Shown here: in pieces, positions 8,722 through 19,444 of the stretch | Numbering within the stretch: the stretch's first letter is position 1 | How the letters are laid out: the number at the start of each line of letters is the position of its first letter | Assembly: GCA_963666705.2 (NCBI GenBank) | Contig: CAXXKO010000029.1 | Coordinates: forward strand, 434,001-498,000 | Length of the DNA: 64,000 nucleotides | Reading direction: 5' to 3' | DNA from: G963666705 sp963666705 | GTDB taxonomy: Bacteria; Pseudomonadota; Alphaproteobacteria; CADEGL01 | Program-made: the position numbers and the translations under genes | Notes under the pieces: model-generated | Database searches by the model: none | What the model was told of the DNA's origin: nothing | What the model saw: the letters and a program-made list of their open reading frames with translations, nothing else

Positions 8722-8882
8722 TTGCCAGGATGGTGGTCAAACGATAGCATTATCCACGTGTACGTGCCGGGATAGGGCGCGAACACCGATTGGGATGCGA
8801 CCTTGCGGGACGGCTTGCAGGCGGTATGTCTCCGGCGCAAGCCTTCCATCGTGACGAGTGGGTAGGGAGATACCACGCCCCA

Positions 8883-10229
8883 ATGTGGAGCCGGGCGAGG
8901 ATAATCAGTGCGCTTAGCGCCCCGGTCGAGGGGTTCATCACCGGCAGGTTGGGTGACCTGTTGCGGAGGATGTATCCAGATCGGCAGATACTCATGCGCG
9001 CCCGCGGAGAGGTCAAGTTCATTACACTGTCGCGCGGCCTCCAGGTCGGCGCGACGCTGTTGGGAGTTCTGGTCGCCGGCTGGACCGGCTATGCGACGAT
9101 GAGCTTCTTTCACTATGGCGCGGTGCTGGCGTATAAGGACGGTGAGTTGTTCCGCGCGGGCGAGCGCTACGACACGGCGATGGTCGACATCGCCGCCTAC
9201 CGCGACCGCTTCGATGCCGTTAACCTTTCCTTGGAGGATAGCCAGGATCGGATACTCGGCCTGATCGAGCAGAATCGGGCGTTGCGGCACGGCCTTCAGT
9301 CCACGAAATCCCAACTCGAGATGACGCAGGCCGAACGGTTCGAGATATCGCGGTTACACGACCGCATGACCGAGCAGCTTGGTGCGCTGGAAACCCAGCT
9401 CGACGGGGTCGCGGGCCACAATCAGGATTTGCGCTCGAGCGCTTCCACCTTACGGACCGAGCTCGATAGCCTAAGCGTCGAACGGACGGAGGCGATCGAG
9501 GAGCGTATCCGGCTCGCCAGGCGGGTGCGCGAGCTCGAGACCGAGCTCTCGATCCTCCTGGTGTCCCAGGAGGATGTCATCGAGCGCCTGGCGGAGAACA
9601 CCGTCAACAACATCGGCGCGATCGAAAAGACGATCGCCATGACCGGGCTCGCGGTGGACGAGCTCGTAAAGCGATTGGATGGCAATGCCGAGGGCCAAGG
9701 CGGCCCATTCCTCGCATTCGAGCCATGGATGGTGGAGGATACTCCGCTCGATGAGAGCGTTGCCCTCTTGGACCGGCATATCGCCAGGTTGGAGACGATC
9801 CAAGAGGTCCTGCGACTGCTGCCGCTTTCGGCGCCAATGGACGGCTCCCACGTGTCGAGCGGCTTTGGAAAGCGCCAGGATCCTGTACAAAACCGTCTCG
9901 CCATGCACCACGGTATCGATCTCGTGGGTCCGATTCGCGGCGCCGTGTTGGCGACGGCACCTGGTAAGGTCGTTTACGTGGGCTGGAAAGGGCGCTATGG
10001 GAAGATGGTCGAGGTGGACCACGGCATGGGGATCCGGACCCGGTATGCGCACCTCCGCAAGATCTACGTCGAGGCCGGACAGGAGATCGACTATCGGGAG
10101 AAGATCGGGCAGATGGGAAGCACCGGCCGTAGCACCGGCCCGCATTTGCATTATGAAGTCATCATCGATGGCGAATCGATGGATCCCATGAAGTTTCTGA
10201 GGGCAGGCAAGTATGTTTTCAAAGGTTAA
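8883..10229 (+). CDS. M23-family murein endopeptidase with coiled coil and membrane anchor
   Basis: A 448-residue LytM/M23 metallopeptidase expected to cut peptidoglycan peptide cross-links in the periplasm. One transmembrane segment (residues about 50-75, LQVGATLLGVLVAGWTGYAT) anchors it. A long coiled coil follows (about 105-270), then the zinc peptidase domain with HHGIDL and GPHLHYEV as metal-binding motifs. The architecture matches cell-shape endopeptidases that act with bactofilins. The ATG at 8883 gives a normal anchor; earlier in-frame starts at 8790 and 8826 are possible. The 3' end overlaps the bactofilin gene by 17 bp, so the two are almost certainly co-translated and work together. 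Confidence 0.9.
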   Translation: MWSRARIISALSAPVEGFITGRLGDLLRRMYPDRQILMRARGEVKFITLSRGLQVGATLLGVLVAGWTGYATMSFFHYGAVLAYKDGELFRAGERYDTAMVDIAAYRDRFDAVNLSLEDSQDRILGLIEQNRALRHGLQSTKSQLEMTQAERFEISRLHDRMTEQLGALETQLDGVAGHNQDLRSSASTLRTELDSLSVERTEAIEERIRLARRVRELETELSILLVSQEDVIERLAENTVNNIGAIEKTIAMTGLAVDELVKRLDGNAEGQGGPFLAFEPWMVEDTPLDESVALLDRHIARLETIQEVLRLLPLSAPMDGSHVSSGFGKRQDPVQNRLAMHHGIDLVGPIRGAVLATAPGKVVYVGWKGRYGKMVEVDHGMGIRTRYAHLRKIYVEAGQEIDYREKIGQMGSTGRSTGPHLHYEVIIDGESMDPMKFLRAGKYVFKG

Positions 10230-10713
10230 CAGCAAAACGAGCGCCGAGGCGCCAAATGTCGGGACGAAATCCACGATGCCTTCGATAATCAGCACGGACC
10301 TCAAAGTCATCGGCAATCTCGTGAGCCAGGGCGACGTCCAGGTTGAGGGCGAGATCGAAGGTGATGTCAGGAGCCGCAACCTCACTATCGGCGAGACAGG
10401 GTCGGTCGATGGCGAGATCCACGCCGACGTCGTGCAGGTCAACGGGACGGTCAGGGGTCGAATCAACGCCAAGACCGTGACATTGGCCAAGAGCGCGCGC
10501 GTGATAGGCGATATCGCTCATGAAAGCCTGGCCATGGAATCTGGCGCCCATCTCGAGGGTCAGGTGAGCCGGCTCGACGACGTGAAGGCAGCGGCCGCGC
10601 CGGCCTCGGCGGCGCTGGGCGGTGCCAAGCCGGAGCCCGCCAAGCCAGCCGCGGTTGCAGGCGCCAAGCCTGATGTCGGCGATTCGCCAAGCGGCTCCGC
10701 CGCCGCCCGCTAG
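10213..10713 (+). CDS. bactofilin (polymer-forming cytoskeletal protein)
   Basis: A 166-residue bactofilin. The central beta-helical domain (residues about 25-115) shows the short repeats typical of the family, such as VIGNLVSQGDVQVEGEIEGD and later SARVIGDIAHESLAMESGAH. The N- and C-terminal tails are disordered and rich in Ala, Lys and Pro. Bactofilins polymerise without nucleotide and position cell-wall enzymes. The overlapping M23 gene upstream is the classic partner. The stop codon TAG is the first three bases of an intergenic hairpin repeat (10711-10855). Confidence 0.93.
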   Translation: MFSKVNSKTSAEAPNVGTKSTMPSIISTDLKVIGNLVSQGDVQVEGEIEGDVRSRNLTIGETGSVDGEIHADVVQVNGTVRGRINAKTVTLAKSARVIGDIAHESLAMESGAHLEGQVSRLDDVKAAAAPASAALGGAKPEPAKPAAVAGAKPDVGDSPSGSAAAR

Positions 10714-10855
10714 AGCGGTTCCGCCTCTTCTGGAATCGCTCCAGGCCGCGAGGCGGCCCGCCGGTCGTCTGGCGCGCCCGCGCAGTCGCGGACCGTAAGG
10801 TCCGCTGCCGCGAGCGACAAAACGCGTGAGCGGGTCCGTTCAAAACGGAACCGCC
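10711..10855. repeat. CTAG-associated intergenic hairpin repeat, copy A
   Basis: First member of a repeat family found six times in the window. It begins tagagcggttccgcc at the bactofilin stop codon. It then carries the family core, with ggccgcgaggcggcc and gcggaccgtaaggtccgc as strong hairpins, and the conserved gctgccgcgagcgacaaa. It ends in a degenerate version of the terminal module seen in copies B, D and E. It lies between two convergent genes and could act as a bidirectional terminator. Confidence 0.88.
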
Positions 10856-10873
10856 CGAAATCCCTCTCCGGGC

Positions 10874-11746
10874 TTACTTCGCGTCGACGGCGGCGAGGAG
10901 CTCGTCGATCGCGGCCACCGCTTCGGGCTCGTCGAGGGTCGGGGTGTGACCTTTGCCCGCGACGGTGAGGCGCCTCAGGTCCGGTTTCTCCCGCGCCATT
11001 CGATCGAAGGTGTCGGCTGTCAGGATGTCCGACCTCTCGCCCCGGATGGCGAGCGCGGGTATCTGGCACAGGGCGCGAAAGTAGGGCCAGAGGTCGGGCG
11101 TCGGCTCCCTCGCGGCGATAAGCGGCCGGGCGAGATTGATATCCCAGTCGAAGTGAAGCTGGCCGTCGGGGGCCTCGCGGAAGGTATGGCGCGCCATGCG
11201 CAGCCACTCGGCGTCGTCCGCGAGGCCGAGGGTCGGCAGCAGCTTGCGCAGGTGCCGGGCCGCGGTCTCCCAATCGGGCTGCGGCCGGTCGGTCTTGATG
11301 TATTCGAGGATGCGGCCGAATCCTTCCGACGGGACCGTCGGGCCGATGTCGTTGAGGACCACACCGGCCACGCCGATAGGGGCCGCCACGCACATCACCA
11401 TCGCCAGGACGCCGCCGAGCGAGGTGCCGACGAACACGGTCCCATGCAGGTTGGCGGCGGCCAGCAGGTGTTTGATGTCGTTGATGTATGTGCGCGCATT
11501 ATAATTGCGCCAGTCGGGGTCATAGGCGGAGCGCCCGCGGCCACGATAGTCCGGGCACACGACCCGCCGGTCGGGTGCCAGGTGCGTAGCGAGGTCGTGG
11601 AAGTCCTTCGAGTTCCGCGTCAGCCCGCCAAGGCACACGACCGGCGCGCCGGCGCTGAGCGCATCGCCATATTCCCGGTAATAGAGGGGGAGGCTGTCTT
11701 GTGCGGATAAGTGCCGCTCGCGGTATGCCGCCCCGGCCTCGGTCAT
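10874..11746 (-). CDS. alpha/beta-fold hydrolase
   Basis: A 290-residue soluble hydrolase. The oxyanion segment CLGGLTRNSKDF is near residue 37, the nucleophile elbow VGTSLGGVLA near residue 105, a candidate acid in GERSDILT and the catalytic His in GKGHTPTLDEPEA. The family is broad (esterases, lactonases, epoxide hydrolases) and the substrate cannot be fixed. It ends 19 bp from repeat copy A. The haloacid dehalogenase gene lies 10 bp upstream on the same strand, so the two probably form an operon. Confidence 0.88.
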   Translation of the reverse strand: MTEAGAAYRERHLSAQDSLPLYYREYGDALSAGAPVVCLGGLTRNSKDFHDLATHLAPDRRVVCPDYRGRGRSAYDPDWRNYNARTYINDIKHLLAAANLHGTVFVGTSLGGVLAMVMCVAAPIGVAGVVLNDIGPTVPSEGFGRILEYIKTDRPQPDWETAARHLRKLLPTLGLADDAEWLRMARHTFREAPDGQLHFDWDINLARPLIAAREPTPDLWPYFRALCQIPALAIRGERSDILTADTFDRMAREKPDLRRLTVAGKGHTPTLDEPEAVAAIDELLAAVDAK

Positions 11747-11756
11747 CGGATACGGC

Positions 11757-12455
11757 CTATGGGCCGAAGAGGGCCGGCAGGGCCTCGAGGGTCTCGATCT
11801 CGGCGGCGGGCTCGCCGGGCAGGCGCTCGGCCGTCTGGCCGAACCGGTTCACCCACACCACCCGGAACCCGAACGCGGCAGCGCCGTTCGCGTCCCAGGC
11901 GTTCGACGACATGAAGCAGATACGCTCGGCGTCGACTCCCAGCCGATCGACCGCCAGGCGGTAAACCGAAGCGTGGGGCTTGTAGATGCCGACGTCCTCG
12001 ACCGAGAGGACCGCGTCGAGCAGATCGCCGAGGCCGGCGCTCTCGACCGCCGACGCCAGCATCTCGGGCGCGCCGTTCGAGAGGATCGCGGTCTTCATGC
12101 CGGGCCCGCGCAGCGCTTCCAGCATGGCCTTGACCTCGGGGTAGGCATCGAGGGTCCGGTAACAGTCCAAGAGCCTTTCCCGCAGCCCTTCGTCCTCGAT
12201 TCCGAGGGTCGCCATGGCGTAGTCGAGCGCGTCGCTCGTCACTTGCCAGAAATCGACATGCCGCCCCATGAGGCTGCGCAGCCAAGTATATTGGAGTTGC
12301 TTGGTGCGCCATAGGGCCGAAAGCGGGTCCGCCTGATCGCCCAGGGCGTCCCGGCAGCGCGCGGCGGCGGCGTTGAAGTCGAACAGGGTGCCGTAGGCGT
12401 CGAAAACGCAGGCGCCGATCCCCTCGAATTCGTTCCGTGTCACCTCGTCCCCCAT
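11757..12455 (-). CDS. haloacid dehalogenase type II (L-2-haloacid dehalogenase-like)
   Basis: A 232-residue HAD-superfamily hydrolase. Motif I is VFDAYGTLFD (nucleophile Asp near residue 18), motif II is LSNGAPEML, motif III includes the Lys in GIYKPHASVY, and the acidic motif IV region is FMSSNAWDANGAAAFG. The SSNAWD signature is typical of type II 2-haloacid dehalogenases, which convert L-2-haloacids to D-2-hydroxyacids. Many members act on other small substrates in vivo. It is followed by the hydrolase gene 10 bp downstream. Confidence 0.9.
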   Translation of the reverse strand: MGDEVTRNEFEGIGACVFDAYGTLFDFNAAAARCRDALGDQADPLSALWRTKQLQYTWLRSLMGRHVDFWQVTSDALDYAMATLGIEDEGLRERLLDCYRTLDAYPEVKAMLEALRGPGMKTAILSNGAPEMLASAVESAGLGDLLDAVLSVEDVGIYKPHASVYRLAVDRLGVDAERICFMSSNAWDANGAAAFGFRVVWVNRFGQTAERLPGEPAAEIETLEALPALFGP

Positions 12456-12483
12456 CTATCGTTCATTCCTTGCGCCCGGTTCC

Positions 12484-14529
<2,046 letters not shown>

Positions 14530-14604
14530 GGCGCGCGCGTTCGTTCCTGTCGTGGTCCAGGCCATCGTCATGCACATTCTAGGCCGATCCGGGAGGCCCA
14601 GCCA

Positions 14605-14751
14605 GGGCCGCGCGGCCTTGGGGCGGGCATTGTCGTAATGACGGGCGCAGCTTGCGGTTCGGCCTGTGTTGGGTCTATGTTCGCCTTCTTTCTTTGCAGG
14701 GAAGCCGCATTGGCAGGAGGATCCCATGTTCAAGGGTTGCATCACCGCGCT
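14605..14751. repeat. 147-bp direct repeat: duplicated dapA leader and first codons, copy 1
   Basis: Apparently identical to 15342-15488. It contains the intergenic leader, the AGGAGG ribosome-binding site, the dapA ATG and the first codons (MFKGCITAL). After accgcgct it runs into ISNCY sequence instead of the rest of dapA, so this copy has no complete gene. Confidence 0.92.
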
Positions 14752-15200
14752 ATTCGCCGGAGGCGCGCGGGCGCTCCGAGCGCGCCTTCCGCACCTTGCA
14801 GGACCGGCTCCCCAAGGAGTTGGCATTGGCCGGCGTCTCGACGATCGAAGGGGCCAACCGCTTCCTCGCCGAGACCTTCATTCCCGACTACAATGCGCGC
14901 TTCGCGATCGCTCCCGAAGAGCCGGGCTCGGCCTTCGTCGCCGTGCCGGCGGAACAGTGGCGCGACGTGCTGTGCGTCCAGGAGACGCGCACCGTCGGCA
15001 ACGACAACACCGTACGCTTCCACGGCATCGTCCTGCAGATCCCGCCGTCATCGCTGAGGCCGCACTACGTCAAGGCCAAGGTCCGCGTCCACCACTATCC
15101 GGACGCCACCTACGCCATATTCCACGGGCCGCGCCCGATCGCCCGCTACCGAGGCGATGGCGCGCTTCTGGAAGGAGACACCATGAAGAGGGCCGCGTGA
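14752..15200 (+). pseudogene. ISNCY transposase C-terminal fragment
   Basis: The last 149 codons of the transposase encoded at 7437-8627, starting in mid-domain (YSPEARGRSERAFRTLQ) and ending MKRAA. It retains the putative catalytic Glu but lacks the helix-turn-helix and both Asp motifs, so it cannot be active. The frame is joined upstream to dapA-leader sequence, and the chance chimeric reading frame from there is not a real gene. Confidence 0.9.
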
Positions 15201-15341
15201 TGCCGCTCGACGCGACCCGCCCGTGGATAAGTGGACAGCTCGGCTACGCCGACCTGACCACTTCCCCACAGGCGCCACAACATCAACAGAGCGGTCAATC
15301 GATGTGCTACATAAACCGGCCAACTTAATTCGCTATCTACA
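14752..15341 (+). mobile_element. truncated ISNCY copy between dapA-leader repeats
   Basis: A 590-bp piece that matches bases 7296-7885 of the complete ISNCY element in reverse orientation. It includes the intact tgtagatagc end (complement at 15332-15341) but lacks the other end and the 5' two thirds of the transposase. The left junction with dapA shares only two bases (ct). Confidence 0.92.
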
Positions 15342-15488
15342 GGGCCGCGCGGCCTTGGGGCGGGCATTGTCGTAATGACGGGCGCAGCTTGCGGTTCGGC
15401 CTGTGTTGGGTCTATGTTCGCCTTCTTTCTTTGCAGGGAAGCCGCATTGGCAGGAGGATCCCATGTTCAAGGGTTGCATCACCGCGCT
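15342..15488. repeat. 147-bp direct repeat: dapA leader and first codons, copy 2
   Basis: The copy of the 14605-14751 repeat that remains joined to the complete dapA gene. It begins immediately after the outer end of the ISNCY fragment. Confidence 0.92.
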
Positions 15489-16365
15489 CATCACGCCGTT
15501 CCGCAACGGGGCCGTGGACGAGAAAGCCTTTCAGTCCTTCGTCGAGTGGCAGATCGAAGAGGGTATCCACGGCATTGTACCCTGCGGCACGACGGGCGAA
15601 TCGCCGACCTTGGATCATGACGAACACAATCGCGTGAACTCGCTGGCCATCGAGGCGGCCAAGGGCAGGGTGCCGGTGATCGCGGGCTCGGGATCGAACT
15701 CGACGGCCGAGGCCATCTTCATGACCCGCCACGCGAAGGACGCCGGCGCCGACGCGGCCCTCCTCGTCACGCCCTACTACAACAAGCCCACCCAGGAGGG
15801 GCTCTACCAGCACTTCAAGGCCATTCACGACGCGGTGGACTTGCCGCAGATCATCTACAACATCCCCGGCCGGTCGGTGGTGGACATGACCATCGAGACC
15901 ATGGCCAGGCTGGCCAAGCTGCCGAACATTGTCGGCGTCAAGGACGCCACCAACGATCTCTCGCGGCCCGTGAACACGCGCCACGCGATCGGCCCGGACT
16001 TCTGCCAGCTCTCGGGCGAGGACGGGACCAACGCCGCCTTCCTCGGCCAAGGGGGCCACGGCATCATCTCGGTCGTGGCCAATATCGCGCCGCGGATGGG
16101 CTCCCAGCTGCAAGAGGCCTGGCAGGCGGGCGACCGCGCCACCTTTGGCGCGCTGCGCGATCGGCTGATGCCCCTCGCCAACGCCCTCTTCACCGAGACC
16201 AGCCCCGCGCCGGTCAAGTACGCGGCCAGCGTGCTCGGGCTCTGTCGCTCGGAGGTCAGGCTACCGCTCGTCGAGCCGGCCGAGGCGACGAAGGCACGCG
16301 TCCGCGAGGCCATGGCCGAGTCCGGCCTCCTGGCCGAGGCGGGGCAGCCCCAGGCGGCGGAGTGA
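15463..16365 (+). CDS. dapA: 4-hydroxy-tetrahydrodipicolinate synthase
   Basis: A 300-residue cytosolic enzyme condensing pyruvate with aspartate semialdehyde, the first committed step to diaminopimelate and lysine. Active-site features are present: GTTGESPTL (Thr43-Thr44), YYNKPTQEG (Tyr near 132), NIPGRSVV and the Schiff-base Lys in VGVKDATNDL near residue 160. The length is normal. The ATG at 15463 follows an AGGAGG ribosome-binding site by 7 bp; an ATG at 15403 lies in the leader and is rejected. The promoter region is a duplicated segment next to an ISNCY fragment, so expression signals may be altered. smpB follows after 113 bp, a common alphaproteobacterial order. Confidence 0.97.
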   Translation: MFKGCITALITPFRNGAVDEKAFQSFVEWQIEEGIHGIVPCGTTGESPTLDHDEHNRVNSLAIEAAKGRVPVIAGSGSNSTAEAIFMTRHAKDAGADAALLVTPYYNKPTQEGLYQHFKAIHDAVDLPQIIYNIPGRSVVDMTIETMARLAKLPNIVGVKDATNDLSRPVNTRHAIGPDFCQLSGEDGTNAAFLGQGGHGIISVVANIAPRMGSQLQEAWQAGDRATFGALRDRLMPLANALFTETSPAPVKYAASVLGLCRSEVRLPLVEPAEATKARVREAMAESGLLAEAGQPQAAE

Positions 16366-16478
16366 TCGGGGACGCCGGAGCGGCGGTGTCGGTTTGACGT
16401 CCCGAGGCCGCGACCGCGGCCAGACCGCCACCGGGCGAAGCCAGCGCGGCGTATGAATGCCGCGAAGGCGCTGGAGCC

Positions 16479-16949
16479 GTGACTTCGAGTGAGGCGTCCG
16501 TTCGCGTCGTCGCGCGCAACCGCAAGGCGCGCCACGAATACTTCCTCGACGACCGCGTCGAGGCGGGGATCGTCCTTATCGGCTCGGAGGTCAAGTCGCT
16601 GCGCGCGGGCCGTGGCAGCATCGTCGAATCCTATGCGGCCGAGCAGAATGGCGAGATCTACCTGCTGGGCGCGCATATCCCCGAATACGCGCCGGCCGCG
16701 CCCTTCAACCACGCCCCCCTGCGCCCGCGCAAGCTGCTGCTGCACCGGCGCGAGATGGATAAGCTGCTCCTCGCCGTCAGGCGCAAGGGCGTGACCCTGG
16801 TGCCGCTGGCGCTCTACTTCAACGACCGCGGGGTGGCGAAGGTCGAGCTGGCCGTGGCCACGGGCAAGCGCAAGCACGACAAGCGCGAGGCCGAGAAGGC
16901 ACGGGATTGGGGCCGCGAGAAGGAGCGCCTCTTGCGGGAGAGCGGCTGA
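16479..16949 (+). CDS. smpB: SsrA-binding protein
   Basis: A 156-residue tmRNA-binding protein required for trans-translation rescue of stalled ribosomes. It has the SmpB core signatures: NRKARHEYFLDDRVEAGIV, GSEVKSLRAGRGSIVESYA, and a basic C-terminal tail (KRKHDKREAEKARDWGREKE) that inserts into the ribosome mRNA channel. It starts with GTG at 16479. No upstream ATG gives a better N-terminus. It lies between dapA and a saccharopine-dehydrogenase-like gene, which overlaps its 3' end if the early ATG is used. The tmRNA gene itself was not seen in the window. Confidence 0.96.
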   Translation: MTSSEASVRVVARNRKARHEYFLDDRVEAGIVLIGSEVKSLRAGRGSIVESYAAEQNGEIYLLGAHIPEYAPAAPFNHAPLRPRKLLLHRREMDKLLLAVRRKGVTLVPLALYFNDRGVAKVELAVATGKRKHDKREAEKARDWGREKERLLRESG

Positions 16950-18157
16950 TCGCCATACCGGGAAAGATCCTGCTGCTGGGCGGCACGGGCTATGTGGGGC
17001 GCCCCACGGCGCGATTCCTCGCGGCGAGCGATGCCGTCGGCGCGCTGACGATCGCCGCCCGCGACCTCCCGCGCGCGTGCGTTTTCGCCGCGACGCTCGG
17101 CCCCAAGGCCACCACCGCCCAGGTGGACGCGGCGGACCAGACCGCCCTCGAGGGGCTGATGGCGGGCCACGACCTGGTGGTCAACGTGTCCGGCGGCGCC
17201 GCGCGGCTGATCCCGGCCGTCCTGCGCGCCGCCATCGCCGCGCGCGTCCCCTATTGCGATACCACGGGCGGCGACGCGGCCGAGGAGTGTCTGGCCCTCG
17301 ACGGCGCGGCGCGCGCCGCCGGCGTTCTGTCCCTGACCGGTGCCGGCGTCACGCCCGGGACCACGAACCTCCTGGCCCGCCACCTGGCCGATGGCTTCGA
17401 TTCGGTCGAGGCAATCCACTCCTGTTTCATCCAGGGGGTGCTCCACTGGGTCGACCCGATCATCGCGGCGGGCGGCGCCGTCGCCGACGGCATGGCGGCG
17501 ACCGTCGAGAGCATCATCACGGGGGTGGGGAGCCGGGTCCGGGTCTATCGGGACGGCCGCCTGACCGATATCGAAGGCCCCGGCCCGGCGGTCGAGCTGA
17601 GGCTGCCGGGGGCGGGCGGGCGAAACGTGACGGGGCATCCCTACGGCAACGCCGAAATCCTCACCCTGCCGAAGTCCATCGCGGGCGTGCGCGACATCAC
17701 CTGCCTCGCGGGGTTCCAGCCCCAACAGCTCAACGCGCTGCTGCGCGAACAGGCGCGGCGCTTCGGCACCGGCGAGGCGAGCGCCGAGGAGGCGAGCGCC
17801 GCCTTCCTCTCCACAATCGTCGCCAACCCGGACCATTGGCTGGCCGGGGCGCGCGGGGCCAGGAAGATCACGCCCTTCACCGTCCTGACCGGCATCAAGG
17901 ACGGACGCCCGGCCCGCCATACGGCGACCCTGGCCTCGCGCTACGAGTCCGATCCCGAGCCGGCGGGTGCCTATACGGCCGGCCCCCTTTCGGTGGCGGC
18001 CGAGATGATGCTGCGGGGCGAAGTGCCGGGCACGGGCGTCCTGCCCCCCGAGGCCTGCCTCGACCCCATGCGCTTTATTTCAGCACTCGCGCGCCTGTGG
18101 GTGCCGGCGCCGGTGGACCGCAAGCCCATCGTGGAGACGATCGAGTGGTTGGATTGA
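16907..18157 (+). CDS. saccharopine dehydrogenase-like NAD(P)-binding protein
   Basis: A 416-residue oxidoreductase-like protein with an N-terminal Rossmann fold (KILLLGGTGYVGRPTARFLA) and a saccharopine-dehydrogenase C-terminal domain. The motif VPYCDTTGGDAAEECLAL matches the family. Members act in lysine metabolism, or as carboxynorspermidine dehydrogenases or uncharacterised reductases; the true substrate is unclear. With the ATG at 16907 it overlaps smpB by 43 bp. The Rossmann strand begins near residue 19, so a non-ATG start around 16945 is also possible. Convergent with the broken TolB-like gene, 59 bp apart. Confidence 0.8.
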   Translation: MGPREGAPLAGERLIAIPGKILLLGGTGYVGRPTARFLAASDAVGALTIAARDLPRACVFAATLGPKATTAQVDAADQTALEGLMAGHDLVVNVSGGAARLIPAVLRAAIAARVPYCDTTGGDAAEECLALDGAARAAGVLSLTGAGVTPGTTNLLARHLADGFDSVEAIHSCFIQGVLHWVDPIIAAGGAVADGMAATVESIITGVGSRVRVYRDGRLTDIEGPGPAVELRLPGAGGRNVTGHPYGNAEILTLPKSIAGVRDITCLAGFQPQQLNALLREQARRFGTGEASAEEASAAFLSTIVANPDHWLAGARGARKITPFTVLTGIKDGRPARHTATLASRYESDPEPAGAYTAGPLSVAAEMMLRGEVPGTGVLPPEACLDPMRFISALARLWVPAPVDRKPIVETIEWLD

Positions 18158-18216
18158 GGGGTCGGAGCCGGTGGCTCCGGCGGAGTTTCTTCAGAGGGCT
18201 TGTGTGTGGAGAACGA

Positions 18217-19389
18217 CTATCGAGGAACGTCCAGCGGAGGAACGTCGACCGTCACGATGGTGTTGTGCAGGCTGAAAACCACTTGCGATCCGTCGCTGGA
18301 GATGTCGATCGATAAACTTGGCGGTGTCTCATGGGATTCAATACTAAAGAGCCAATCTTCGCGCCTTGAGTGCAGGTCCATTGCGTAATAGTCTAAAAAA
18401 TCCCAATTATAATAAAATAAAACAGTTCTTCTATCCAGTGAAACCTTAGAGAGGAAATAAAAATTAGAACTTGTCAGATGTTTTGATTCCAGAGTATTTA
18501 TATCCTGTGTTTCTACTCTATATTGGCTTGCACCGCCCGCTGAAGAAATTATAGTATTGTTATCAATCCATTGGAAGCTTCCGAAGATAAATTCTGATTT
18601 AAGAAGTATTGTCGCGCTCCATCCATCCGTATCGATGATTGCGAACCGGCGGGCGTCACCGGTTTCATCGACGAAGCCGATCCGAGAGCCGTCCGGAGAC
18701 CACTGGGCGGCGAAGTAGGGGCGGCCTTAGAAATTAGTAAACGACGCTGTGTAGACTAAACGATGCTCACGTGTCTCCACATCATAAACGTAAATATACC
18801 GAAATAGCTTGTTCATGATTTTCCGCGCAGAATAAACAATCTTGTTGCCGGTCCACGACCAGTCATAGTTTTTGGACGATCCAACGTAGAAGACTGCCCT
18901 TCGATTCTTGGGCGTTATTTGCGTCCTCTGATCCGTTTCAAGATCGTACAGCCAGAGCATGACAACACCATCCCCCTGGCGATTGGGCTCATTCCCGCTC
19001 TCGGCATAGGCGATGTACCGCCCATCCGGCGAGAACATCGGTCGGTACTTGATGGAATCCGTCTCGACCACGGGCTCGCCCGTCTCGCCACCGTCGCGAG
19101 AAATCATCAGGTCGGAGTGTAGTTCTCCCTCGCATTTCGGCGCGCAATAGACGATCAGTTTCCCGTCGGGCGAGAATGTCGGGTGGTAGCCCCGCAGCTT
19201 CGTAATCCGCCCCATCGTCCAGACGCGGATCGTATCGGGGCCGATCCGCAAGGTATCCGAGCTCTGGAAGGGACCCTCGGTGATCTCGCGCGGGCCATCG
19301 GCGCGCAGGTCCGCGATTGCGGACGACGGCACAATCACAAGACAGGCCAGCGCTAACAGAACTGGGGTCCGAGTCGCGATCGATGCCAT
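18217..19389 (-). pseudogene. TolB/PD40-type beta-propeller exported protein, interrupted by one in-frame stop
   Basis: A secreted protein with signal peptide (PVLLALACLVIVPSSAIADL) and WD40-like PD40 repeats (HPTFSPDGKLIVY, RPMFSPDGRYIAY, later AQWSPDGSRIGFV). A TAA at 18727-18729 ends the first 220 codons. The same frame then continues without a break for 169 codons (from GRPYFAAQWSPDG to VDVPPLDVPR) to a TAG at 18217. This reads as a single 390-codon gene with one nonsense change, or a sequencing error. The downstream half (18360-18640) is strikingly AT-rich for this genome, suggesting acquisition from elsewhere. Function unknown; no Tol-Pal genes are nearby. Confidence 0.8.
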
Positions 19390-19444
19390 GGCCAGGTCGC
19401 TCCCACGCTATGCGGCACCGATTGTATCTAGCACGTGGGGCGGA

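Noticed and set aside
10711..10855. Hairpin repeats considered as a structured RNA or riboswitch
   Set aside because: Position after stop codons, both orientations, tandem copies and CTAG ends fit a dispersed repeat, not a leader RNA.
14652..15200. 182-codon plus-strand frame across dapA leader and ISNCY fragment
   Set aside because: Chimeric frame produced by the rearrangement; only the transposase part is meaningful.
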